From Alviniconcha marisindica (Eukaryota > Mollusca > Gastropoda > Provannidae): DNA of 64,000 nt. The notes below the pieces were generated by a model. That model worked only from the letters and a program-made list of their open reading frames with translations, was not told the origin of the DNA and did no database searches. The translations under genes were made by a program, and so were the position numbers. Position 1 is the stretch's first letter, and each line of letters begins with the position of its first letter. This document shows, in pieces, positions 1 through 13,765 of the stretch. Location of the stretch: positions 544,501 to 608,500 of the forward strand of contig JABMCL010000106.1 in the NCBI GenBank assembly GCA_018857735.1, written 5' to 3'.

Positions 1-10
1 AAAAACTGGA

Positions 11-155
11 GTGGGGGGAGAGGGGTTAAGCATAGGGGGAGAGGGGTTAAGCATAGGGGGAGAGGGGTTAAGCACAGGGGGAGAGGGGTTAAGCATAGGG
101 GGAGAGGGGTTAAGCATAGGGGGAGAGGGGTTAAGCATAGGGGGAGAGGGGAGGG
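11..155. repeat. 21-bp G-rich tandem repeat
   Basis: About six units of GGGGTTAAGCATAGGGGGAGA in COG4 intron sequence at the window edge. Its left end is outside. The GGGG blocks could form G-quadruplexes on this strand. Confidence 0.9.
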
Positions 156-194
156 TGGTTGGGGATTGACAGACACCTGGCAGTCAATGCTCAC

Positions 195-890
195 CCTGTT
201 GAATGTTGTTTTTCCCACAGCTTTCTCCAGCTGCACAGTAATCTCTGTGGTCACCAGGTTAACAAAGTTTTCATAGTTGGCGCTGGTCAGAGAGCTCTGA
301 AACACCACATACATGCACAAACACCTATACACCAGGCTGAGACAGTTATTACAGTTAGGGTCACACACATACACACACGCATGCACACACGCACGCACGC
401 ATACACACACACATATGCACGCATACACACACGCACGCATACACACACACACACATGTACACACACACCTATACACCAGGCTGAGAAAGCTGTCACAGTT
501 ACGATCACTCACACACACACACACACACATACACACACTACACACACACACATACACACACACACACAGAGAAATGATCATGAATGCAAAGACAGCTTAC
601 TTTGAAGGTTGTCAGCATGGTGTCCAAAGTCACAATGCTGCTCTGGACCCATGGGTCATTGGCTTCATAATTCGTAAACTCCTCCTGAAATAGCACATTA
701 AAAAATATATATATAAAAAATTATGGAATTTTTAAAGCACCTACACTGCCGCTCAATGGGCTGAACAAACATAATGTACATCAAGAGGGAGACACACAGT
801 TAACACATAATGTACACATCAACACAGGTTCAAACACAACTATGTGCAAGATGTGCAAGTACACACGTGCACACACACACACACACGCAT

Positions 891-921
<31 letters not shown>

Positions 922-3900
922 CAGACTCATAGGGGTGAAGGACAGTGTTGCTCAACTAAAATGACTTGAGTCTGCTTTTGAAGGACGAGAGAGTAGCAGA
1001 GTGCTTGATGTCTTGGGTGAGACTGTTCCAGATGCTGGGACTAAAGTGTGAAAAGCATGTCCATCACTGAGACTACATGACATCCTAGTCAATGATATTC
1101 AACATTCTGGCCATAACTTCACTTTCCATTGAAGGTGAATGACATATTCACTGCAGGTTCAAGTCTCCTCCAGGGCCAACTTCCTGTGCTGACTCTTATT
1201 TCGATATTTGTTCCACACCCATGTTACTGCAGTAGCACGTGAAAGACCCAGGTCACTCTGCCAAAAGTGCAGGTAGCAGGTTACAGCTAAACATGCATGC
1301 ACCTTAAGTATGCGGCTTTGCATGAAGTGACATAGTGCTGTGTTGTATGGTGTACACAGAACGTGCCGACACAGCAGCAGTTTCAAGTGGCACCAGCCAT
1401 GTCAGTGCTGTAAGTCCACCACTTTGTTGGATATTCAAAACACACCATAAAAATCTAGTCACTCATGTGAGTGCAGTGAGTCTGCTCGAGAGGGGAGAAT
1501 AACGCTATATAAAAGCGATCAACAACAACATGCCTTCAAAGGAAACCAGGTCTATATTCAGAGACCTTAAGGTGCTATTCATAAAATTATTTGCTGTTCA
1601 CTTGGTTGGCAGTACCTCAGCATCTTCAAAATTACAACAGTGTTAAATGTATTCACATCAGGGAAGAAAAGCGAGTTCTTAGATCCTTCTAAAACAAAAT
1701 TTGACATCCTTTGCCCTAACAGGCCTCACTCAGCTAAAATTTGACAACTGACAAAAAAGCATTTCAGAGATCTGATCTGTCACCTTTGTATCAATATAGA
1801 CATGAGTAGCCTGTTACACAGTTTAAACACTGACGAGAACTGCGTAATAAGGTGAAACACCATCTCTTTAGTTTCACAACACTTGCCTCCGTAATGTTGT
1901 GGCTTATCGACAGAAATGCATCAGCCAGTGGCCTGATGCGTGGTTTGATTGCACTGGAAGACAGCTGAGAAAATCCAAAGTCAACCACATCTTTAAATCG
2001 TCCAGAGACTGTGCCAAGGTCACTGAGGCAACTCTGAAAACACAAATATGTTTGAAAATAAAATGAATGCAAAACAGCTCCTGGCGTAAACACACCTTCT
2101 CACACACACAGCTATGCGCAATGCAACAGGCAAAATGTGCAACTGCTTGCTCTGACACATTAACCCACACACATTAACCCACACATACACATGCGCACAC
2201 ACATACACATGCACATACACACACACACACACACACACCACACACACATCATCAGTCCAGTGTACCCACAACACAGATCAACACTAACCTCCAACTTTGC
2301 TTTACTCAGTTCTGTACACTGCTGCATGTACAACTTGGAAACTTCATCCTGTAAACGAAACATACACACTTCACTTAGCATACTTACAGCAGCACTAACA
2401 GACATCAAGACAGAAAAAAAGACCCAGTAAATCCACATGTGCAAAAATCCCCAAAGAAGAGATCTGAGAGAGAGTCACAGAATTTTTTACTGAGCTGGTA
2501 TGAGAGATAAAAAATAATAATTGTATCCAGAAAGTCTGACCGAAAATATGAACAAAATCAAAATGTCTGACCGAAAATATGAACAAAAACAAAATGTCTA
2601 AGTAAATTTCAAAGAACACAATGAACAAAGAGAAAAAAATTCAACCTTCTTTTACTTCAGATTTGTTTATACACTAAAAAAATAAATTAAAAAAAGCAAA
2701 AAAATAACATAAACCATATGAAACCAAAGTGAAGTGATAAAGCTGTTGCATGCTATTACCTCCAAGTTGTTCTTCAAAGCTTTGCAGTAGTCACAGCTCA
2801 CTTCGGCGTTGTTCAGCGATGTCTGCAACAGCACAGTTTCCATGCCATCAAACAACACCCAAGTGCTCAGCACTTCACTCAGTTCATGGAATCCTTCTTT
2901 CATCCAGGACTTTTTAATTTTCTCCAAATGACTACTTCAAATGATAAGACTCAAAATGCATATTTAACCCCGCAAATGGTTTTCTACTGCCTTTCACATA
3001 TTACCATCCACTAAATATTGTATATATATATACCACACAAATTATATTTGTGCCTATTAATGTATTATATGGCAATCATATTTGTGTGATACTGTTTATT
3101 TTATAGTTCATTTCCATAAGTAATATAATGCTTGTGGTATTAGTATATAATGCATGCTTTTAGACTGGTAGTCACTTATACATATACATTTTATTTCTTG
3201 TCTATTCAGGTGTCACCCACATAGTTTTTTAATGGAATAAAGAAGTACTTGACATTTCTCAACAACAAAAATCACTTCCATCATCGTGATCAAATCAATG
3301 AGTGGACCAGCTTACGCAACAACTCCAACTCTGTAACAACACACCAAAAACAACGGCAGACAGCGCCACTTTCACCGCTGTCTCTAAGAAACATTCAACA
3401 CTATAGCTCACCCGGACTTCATTTCCCAGACTCACTCACCAGAAAGCTGGCCCTGGCCTTGACCTTCTCGGCATCGGAGCTCTGCAGCTTCCCCTGCGTG
3501 ATGCTGGCCTGCACGAGGTTGTAGGCCTGCTGCAGGTCAAAGCCTGATGGGAAGCCCGCGCGCAGTCGGGCGTACAGCACCTCCCGGAAGTCCTGCTCCA
3601 GAATGGTGCAGGCGTGGTTGAGCATGGCACAGACGCCGTCAATGCTGGAGCTGGAGATGGCGCGTCTGCGAGGATCAAAGGAAGGAAGTTATTGAGAGGA
3701 TGAGATGGAGGGAGGGAGGAAGGATGGACGAGTGATTATTTGAACAGATTCTGACTGGGTGATAAATGAGTCGAAAGGTTCATGACAAAGAGTGCCAGGA
3801 CAGAAAGGAAGAGAGGAAAGGAGACAGCAAGGCGGGAAGGAAGGAAGGAGGCAAGAAGGAAGAATGGTAGGAACAAAAGATGGGAAACAGGAAAAAAGCC

Positions 3901-5734
3901 AAACAGGAGGCAAGGGAAGACAGAGGGAAGAAAGACAAAAAGGGAGGAGGCACAGAAGGAAACAAGCAATGGAGGAAGGAAAACAGAAAGGAAGCAGGGA
4001 AGAATGGAGGGAAGGAAGACAAGGAAAACGGGAAGAGACGCTAAAGAGAAAAACAAGAATGGAAGGTAATACTTCAACTGGAGAAAATGTGTCAGTGCAG
4101 AAGAGCAGAAGAGAAATGAAAGAAGGGAGGGGAAGAGGGGAGGGAACTCAAAAAATCAAACGAACAAGAAAAACTGCAAAAAGCGAAGTAACCAGCCAAA
4201 CCAACTCTCATGATGTCACAGACACAAAGGACCACCATCACTCAAAAACAACTATACAATAATCATTCAAATTTTACATGTATTAATGCAGACAAATTTA
4301 ACAGCAACAAAAGGGAAAGAAGAGGACATGCGAGTCTATGTACTTGTGTGTGTAGGTGCCTGTGCGTGTGTGGGTGCACGTGTGTGTGGATACACGCGTG
4401 TGTGGGTGCCTGTATGCATTTAGAATCGTGTCTACAGATAAGATCCTACACTTTACAAATACTTTAATAACTATCAACAAGTTCAATCATGTTGAAAGAA
4501 ACACAGACCTGACGGATTTCTTCACAATGAAGAATGTGTCGTCCACCATGCTGGATGTTTGCTGGCCCTCCTCCATGGCGTCCATGTTCACTGCCTGGAA
4601 GCACAAGATAAATAATAATAACAATAATAATAGTGACCATGTCTATAATGTAATATCACACCGACAAGGGTGAACACACCATGCTTTACAAGATCAACAA
4701 AAATGTATACATACATGTGTGTGTGTGTGTGTGTGTGTGCGTGTATGTTAGGATAAATATTAAGAATGGTTTCACAATGCTGGAAATTTCACAGATGAAG
4801 TACCCACCCATCATAACATACACATCGACACATACCCTGAGGATCTTTCTTTTTTCTTTTTTTAAAGTACTTCTCCATCATGATGTAGACCCCCACACAT
4901 ACCATGAGGATCATTTCACGCATGAAGTACTCTGCCATCATGATGCAGACCCCCACACATACCTTGAGGATCATTTCACACATGAAGTACTCCGCCATCA
5001 TGATGTAGACCCCCACACATACCTTGAGGATCATTTCACGCATGAAGTACTCCTCCATCATGATGTAGACCCCCACACATACCTTGAGGATCATTTCACG
5101 CATGAAGTACTCCTCCATCATGATGTAGACCCCCACACATACCTTGAGGATCATTTCACGCATGAAGTACTCCTCCATCATGATGTAGACCCCCACACAT
5201 ACCTTGAGGATCATTTCACGCATGAAGTACTCCTCCATCATGATGCAGACCCCCACACATACCTTGAGGATCATTTCACGCATGAAGTACTCCCCATCAT
5301 GATGTAGACCCCCACACATACCTTGAGGATCATTTCACGCATGAAGTACTCCTCCATCATGATGTAGACCCCCACACATACCTTGAGGATCATTTCACGC
5401 ATGAAGTACTCCTCCATCATGATGTAAACCCCCACACATACCTTGAGGATCATTTCACGCATGAAGTACTCCTCCATCATAATGTAGACACCAATGAGCT
5501 CCTGCACCATGCGGCTCAGCTCACACCCTGACCAGAAGCTCTCCACCTCTGTCACTCTGCCTGCACACATGCAGTGTGGGCGCCCATTACAGCACTCCAC
5601 CTTAATTACCTTAACAGAAACAACAGCTTTACACCCCTACACCCCTACACCCCTACACACACACACACACACAGTGTGGGTGCCCATTACAGCACTCCAC
5701 CTTAACTACCTTAACAGAAACAACAGCTTTACAC

Positions 5735-5785
<51 letters not shown>

Positions 5786-5943
5786 GGACACACATTACAG
5801 CACTCCACCTTAACTACCTTAACAGAAACAACAGCTTTACACCTCTACACACACACACACACACCACACACACACACACACACAGTGGACACACATTACA
5901 GCTCTCCACCTTAACTACCTTAACAGAAACAACAGCTTTACAC

Positions 5944-5978
<35 letters not shown>

Positions 5979-6015
5979 GGACACACATTACAGCTCTCCA
6001 CCTCTACTACTCTGC

Positions 6016-6086
<71 letters not shown>

Positions 6087-9000
6087 ACCCACACACACAC
6101 ACAGTGGGTATACACTGTAACAGTGTCAAACATGGGGAATTATTTTCTTTCATTAGGAGTAGCTGTAATCATCATTTTATTAAAAAGGGGACATGGGATC
6201 TTTAGCATGCACAGTGCATGCTGGGCACACAAAGGCGCCTGATGAGTCTGTGTGGCTGCTGATTCACAAGAATTGAATAACGGTCCTTCACCTGATCAAG
6301 GCCAGGGGTTGAACCTAGGACACATTAGCCAATCTGCCATAAAAAAAACAGCAACTACAAACACCTTAACCCCTTCACTGCTTCAGCCAGTCAAATTTCC
6401 GGGCTGAAAAGTGGACGCACAAGCCTGCAAACAGTATATTTTCTGATCCTAGTATAACAAATCTACTTTCGTTACTGTGTCTTGTGATGTAAATGCTAAT
6501 GCAAAAAAAGAAAATGGCGTAAGGATTTAAAATCTTGCAGTTCTACTGGTCGTTTCAGTCGATGCTCTGGCAGTGAAAGGGTTAAACATAACCCAAACTC
6601 AGATTAGATATAATGGAGAGAAAAATCGACACTGTCCATGGGTGAAGCAAATCAGAACAAAATGTCACGTTACAAATGTAAATTTGTTTCTCATATCTGT
6701 CAGTCTTCTTTTTCTCTTTGCGTTTTGAGTGCTTTGGACTCACCCAGGATGACTATACATAAGTGGTCATCATCATTATTATTATTATTAGTCAGTCACT
6801 GTACCTTTTCTGTTTTCTTCATCAGGAATCGCAACTTCCAGATCTCCCTGTGAACAACAACAAAAAAGATTAGTGAAACCAATAAAAGTCAATGAAAACT
6901 ATTTGAATAAATAAAAAAAGCAACAAAATAAGATTCCCTGTTCACCCTGACCACCTTTTCACCCTATCCAACATAGATCTATTCACCCTCATCAGATGTT
7001 CACCCTGACCAGCTCTTCAACCTGTCCCACCCAACCACTTGCCCTGTACATCTGTTCACCCTGACCAGATGTTCAACCTGTCCAACCCAACCACTTGCCC
7101 AATACATCTGTTCACACTGACCAGATGTTCACCGTCACCAGCTTTTCAACCTGTCCCACCCAACCACCTGTCAAATGCAACCACTGTTCAGGGTCCCAAA
7201 GCAAAATAAAATCTCCACCAAATAATTCACTCCTGTGCAGCAACCACTCACCATAGCCACCCAAAATTATTTGCACCCAGAGGCAGCTTCCTCGGGACAA
7301 ATTTGTACACTCGTATCAGGATAAACCCCACCACAACTCACCAACGCACGCCGACGCATGAATCGCATGTAGAGTTCTGACCGTGCGCTGATGAGCGCCA
7401 CCTCCGACAGGACCACGTCCAGCTCTCGCGGGTCAATCCTGCACAGCAGGTTACAGCCACACAATATATTAGTCAATGAGAAGTTTGATTGGGTAATAAT
7501 GAAGAAAGGTGTGGTGGGGGGGGGGGGGGGGGGGGGGTAGTTTTTGACCTGTGAAAGCACCAGTGTGCTGTTGGCATTAAGAAGAAGGAAACAATCCTTT
7601 GTGTGGAAATTTTCATGTGCCAGACATCTTTTTTCAATTATTTATTCTTTCAAAGAAAGCCATGATTTCCTACTAGATCTCATCTCTGTATCTGTCTGTT
7701 TCTGTTGCAAAGCCATGATTTCCTACAACATCTCACCTGTTTCTGTTGCAAAGCCATAATTTCCTACAAGATTTCACCTGTCTGTTTCTATTGAAAAGCC
7801 ATAATTTCCTACAACATCTCACCCGTTTCTGTTGCAAAGCCATAATTTCCTTCAAGATTTCACCTGTCTGTTTCTATTGCTAAGCCATGATTTCCGACTA
7901 GATCTCACCTGTCTGTTTCTGTTGCAAAGCCATAATTTCCTACAAGATTTCACCTGTCTGTTTCTGTTGCAAAGCCACAATTTCCTACTGTCTGTTTCTG
8001 TTGCAAAGCCATAATTTCCTAATGTCTGTTTCTGTTGCAAAGCCATGATTTTCTACTAGAACTTACTTTTCTCCAGCACTTTGTTTCTGCTGCAAAGCCA
8101 TGCTCTGGTGGACTTGTTTCACCTGCAATTCAATCCATGAAAGAATTACCCACATGTAAACAGTATGGCAGCAACAGGAGGTTCTAAGTTCTACGCTGAA
8201 TGGTCCTCCTCAACCATACTAATGAAACTGCGTGTAAGGACCTTTAAACTGCTGATGACATCCAGACAAAACTGACTGTTGAGTGTAAGGACCTTTAAAC
8301 TGGTGACATACAGACAAAACTGATTGTGTGTAAGGACCTTTAAATTGCTGACAACATACAGACAAAACTGATTGTGCATAAGGACCTTTAAACTGCTGCT
8401 GACATACAGACAAAACTGTAAGGACCTTTAAACTGCTGATAACATCCAGACAAAATTGATTGTGTGTAAGGACCTTTAAACTGCTGATGACATACAGACA
8501 AAACTGATTGTGTTTAAGGACCTTTAAACTGCTGATGACATACAGACAAAACTGATTGTGTTTAAAGACCTTTAAACTGCTGATGACATGCAGACAAAAC
8601 TGCTTGTGTATCAGCACCTTTAAACTGCTGATGACATCTCTGTCCACACACAGAGTTTAAGCTCCCCAACACTTGCCAGCAAACAAGAATGACATTCCAC
8701 ACCCCTTATTCTACGTTTAACAAAATTGTATTAGTCTTACTTGCCTGCAAGCAGGAGTGACATTCCACATCCCTTATTCTGTATTTTACAAAACTGTATC
8801 AGTCTTACTTGCCTGCAAACAGGAGTGACATTCCACACCCCTTATTCTGTATTTTACAAAACTGTATTGGTCTTACTTGCCTGCAAACGAGTGACATTCC
8901 ACACCCCTTATTCTGTGTTTTACAAAACTGTATTGGTCTTACTTGCCTGCAAACAGGAGTGACATTCCACACCCCTTGTTCTACGTTTTACAAAACTGTA

Positions 9001-12000
9001 TCATTGTTACTGCTAGAAAACACTTGCTATTGCTTTCACCATTATAAACCAATCAGCATATACATCAACAACAATGAAAGTACAGCACCATCAAACTACC
9101 CACCAGTTTGTCATAGTGTCGACGAGACTTGAACTGCTCAATGATTTTTCGCGTCTGCCTGTCACACTCTTTCTGAAGGATCTGTAGCATGCCAAACAAT
9201 CGGCCGGGACCTGGAGCAAGTAAGTTACTAAGTAAGTTGGTGTTTTACACCCAGTCAAGCATTACGGTTATATCAGGGCGATGACCTGGAGCAAGTAAGC
9301 AACTAAGTAAGTTGGTGTTTTATGCACAGTCAAGCATTACGGTTATATCAGGGCAATGACCGGGAGCAAAGGCAGGAAATGTGCGTGCACTTCAATTGTG
9401 TAATGGCAGTCACTGGAGACGCCATGCAGTCCACAGGAAATGGGAAAGAGAAAAGACAAATTTGAACAACTTGAATGTTTTTGCCAGGTGTGCAGTGCAT
9501 TTGTATTCGCTGTTCCAGACTTGTATTGCAGCCATAAAAAAGAACAGGCCAACTGCTGGGCCAGTTAACAACCATAACATAAAGTGCATCAAACAGTTCT
9601 GCAAACAAGCAAGCTATCCTTATCACTATCAACCTAAGCAAATATTGTACCCAAAGTATGTTTATTTCTTCTTCTAAATTATTTAAGCGATCATCATTGT
9701 ACATCTCCATTGGGGTTTGGTCTATCTCCACCACCCATAATACAACTCCCTTTCCTTACCACAGTATGTCTGAACCACCCATAATAACACATCTCCCTTT
9801 ACTTGCCATAGTTTGGCTCCACCATCCACAATACATCTCCCTTTGCTCACCATAATAAGTCTACACCACCCATACACCAATAATAACCTATCTTTCCCTC
9901 ACCACTGTAAGTTTCCCCAACCCATATTAATACATCTATCTTTCCTTACCACAGTAAATCTCCACCACCCTAATACATCTCTCTTCTATCACCATAGTAA
10001 GTTTCTCTAACCTGTATTAATACATGTCTCTTCCCCTGTCATTGTATAAATATTTCCACCACCCATAATACATCTCCCTTCCCTCACTACAGTAAGCCCC
10101 CACTACCCCTAACAACACATTTCCCTTCCTTCACCTGAGTAAGCCTACACCACCCATAATAATACATCTCACTTTGTTCACCACAGTAAATCTACATCAC
10201 CCATAATAACACATCTCCCTTCCTTCACTATAGTAAATCTTCACCACCCATAATAATACGTCTCCTTTCAGTCACCAATAGGAAGTCTCCATCATCTCCC
10301 TTCGCTCACAACAAAAGTCTCCACAACCTGTAATCATACATCTCCCTCCATTCACCATAGTACGTTTCCCACACCCATAATAACACATCTCCCTCCCTTC
10401 ACCATAGTAAGTTTCCCACACCCATAATAATACACCTTCTTTCACTCACCATAGTAAGTCTCCACCACCCATAATAATACACCTCCCTTCACTCACCACA
10501 GTAAGTCTCCACCACCCATTATAATACATCTCCCTTCGCTCACCATAGGAAGTCTCCCACACCCATAATAACACATCTCCCTTCCTTCACCATAGTAAGT
10601 CTCCCACACCCATAATAATACACCTCCTTTCGCTCACCATAGTAAGTCTCCCACACCCATAATAATACACCTCCTTTCGCTCACCATAGTAAGTCTCCCA
10701 CACCCATAATAATACCCCTCCTTTCGCTCACCATAGTAAGTCTCCCACACCCATAATAACACATCTCCCTTCCTTCTCCCACACCCATAATAATATACCT
10801 CCTTTTGCTCACCATAGTAAGTCTCCCACACCCATAATAACACATCTCCTTTCCTTTACCATAGTAAGTCTCCCACACCCATAATAATACACCTCCTTTC
10901 TTCACCATAGTAAGTCTCCCACACCCATAATAACACATCTCCTTTCCTTTACCACAGTAAGTCTCCCACACCCATAATAATACACCTCCTTTGCTCACCA
11001 TAGTAAGTCTCCCACACCCGTAACAATACACCTCCTTTCACTCACCACAGTAAGTCTCCCACACCCATAATAATACACCTTTTGCTCACCATAGTAAGTC
11101 TCCCACACCCATAATAATACACCTTTTGCTCACCATAGTAAGTCTCCCACACCCATAATAACACCTCCTTCCTTTACCACAGTAAGTCTCCCACACCCAT
11201 AATAACACACTCCTTTCGCTCACCATAGTAAGTCTCCCACACCCATAATAATACACCTCCTTTCCTCACCATAGTAAGTCTCCCACACCCATAATAATAC
11301 ACCTCCTTTCGCTCACCATAGTAAGTCTCCCACACCCTAAAATAACCTCCTTTCCTCACCAAGTAAGTCTCCCACACCCATAATAATACACCTCCTTTGC
11401 TCACCATAGTAAGTCTCCCACACCCATAATAATACACCTCCTTCACTCACCATAGTAAGTCTCCCACACCCATAATAATACACCTCCTTTCACTCACCAT
11501 AGTAAGTCTCCCACACCCAGTAATAATACACCTCCTTTCCTCACCATAGTAAGTCTCCCACACCCATAATAATACCCCTCCTTTCGCTCACCATAGTAAG
11601 TCTCCCACACCCGTAACAATACACCTCCTTTCACTCACCACAGTAAGTCTCCCACACCCATAATAATACACCTCCTTTCACTCACCATAGTAAGTCTCTA
11701 CCAGGGGCTGGTGTATTTCCACTACGCGAGCGATGCCCTCGAACAGAAGAGTGATGGTGTCGGCAAACAGCACGGCCCCTCTTTTGTCCCCTTCTGAAGT
11801 ATGCAGGGCTAACTTCAGGTTACTGTCCGCTTTTTCTGACAGCTGGTGAGAAGGGAGAAAAAAAATTGGTAGTTTAAAAATAAAAAAATCACTGCATAGT
11901 ATATAAAAAATAAAAATATAAAGTTAATTGAAGAAAAAGAAAAGAAAAGCAAATGCAAAGAAAAAAAGAAAACAGCAGGGAGGAAAAATCTGTGAACTCC

Positions 12001-13455
12001 TGATAATAGTAGTAGTTCACCTCTGTGCCCCACAACATAGCCTATTCAGTATGCAGCACTTTAGTGGCATCTTCAGTGAACTAAACTTGAGAAAACTGAT
12101 CACTTCATGGTGGTAAGACAAACTCAGTCTACAGGGTTCCAGGCTGACATTGTTCCGAACAAAGCTTTTTTTTTTAAAGTAATGGTGCCATTCATGAATG
12201 ACGAGAAAAGTCAGCTGCAATCGCATTTTTCTTTAAATCTAAAAAAAAAAAAAATCACTAGTAGCATTCTGAAATAAGATCCAAACACATAAAGAATGCT
12301 AGTTTAATATGGCAAAATGAGAATGCATACATGTACTCGTGTGTTTAGAATGGTCTTTCCAGACAAGACTTTGTGCATTATAAATACTTTGTTGGCATTA
12401 TTATCAAACCTGACCTGTGCAGCAAGATATTTGCTGAACTTGGTGATGCCTTCAGTGTGCATGGCCAGGAGCGGGAAGATTTTGAAGAATCTCTCCACAG
12501 ACGCCACATCTTGGCTGTGCACCGCCGCATCAAACTTGCTCTGCACAATGTTCTTCAGCTTCTCTTCTGACTCGTACAGCAGCTTGAACGAGGCATCCAG
12601 AGTGCTGCCTGGAACTGGGAGCATAATCATCTTGTGATGCTGCATGAAGTGAAGGGGACTATCATAACACCGCAGGCACCAGAATGGTTATGATTGCAAC
12701 AATTCCTGTTGCAGTGTTTTACTGTGGTGTCAAAGATTTTAATAAAGAAAACAGACCACCTGTGGTTGCTCATAAGGGAGATTGGTGTACAAACATATAT
12801 ATATCCTGTAAATTCACAGATGCATACATACATGCACACAATGTATGAGAACACACATGCGCATGTACCCACACACACAAACGCACACAATGTATGAAAA
12901 CACATGCATACATGTACACACACAAGCACACACACACACAATGTATGAAAACACACACACACATGCGCATGCATACACTCACACACACACACGCAGATAC
13001 ACACACACACACACACACACAATTGCATGTACATACAGATACTTATACAAACACATCCACACGCCCACATACACATAGTCACACACACACACAATCCCAA
13101 TGATGTTGAACATCAACAGGTCCTTCCTACCCACCTTCACTTGTTTCTGTACTCATGCGTATCACAGTTTCATCCAGGTTGCGGAACCTGTGCACATGCC
13201 CTGCAGCCTATGAAAGCAGAGAAGCAAACGTTGACAAAAACAGAAACAGACACAAGTAATGAACACACAGGCAGAGACAATAATGTATGTCAATGTTTTC
13301 AGATGATCTTCAAACAATGCATGATTATTGTACAAGCACAAGCAGTGTGTCACATATATATGTATACCTCCATAAGCATAGAGTGATAGATGCAAACATA
13401 CACATTCACTCATTTATTGTTTTGTGCACACACACACACACACATACATACCCAT

Positions 13456-13505
<50 letters not shown>

Positions 13506-13718
13506 ACACACATTTTGTGTCAAATTTATTCCTCACCTTCTCATAGTCTTCATTTTGCAAAGCAATCTGAACTCCATCTGTACAGAATTTCAAGTCCAGA
13601 ATATCCTCCACTCGCTGTGAGCACTCCACCACACGACTCTAAAACATCATCAGTTCAACACATTATTTACTAATTAAAAGCCTATGTACACAAAGCCTAT
13701 GTACACACACACACAGGG

Positions 13719-13765
<47 letters not shown>

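Noticed and set aside
3736..4262. Arg/Lys/Glu-rich and Phe/Leu-rich open frames
   Set aside because: Both arise from the purine tract; no homology and no splice context.
9715..11690. Regularly spaced direct repeats resembling a CRISPR array
   Set aside because: Units are contiguous without unique spacers, lie in a eukaryotic intron and contain the neighbouring exon end; it is a minisatellite.
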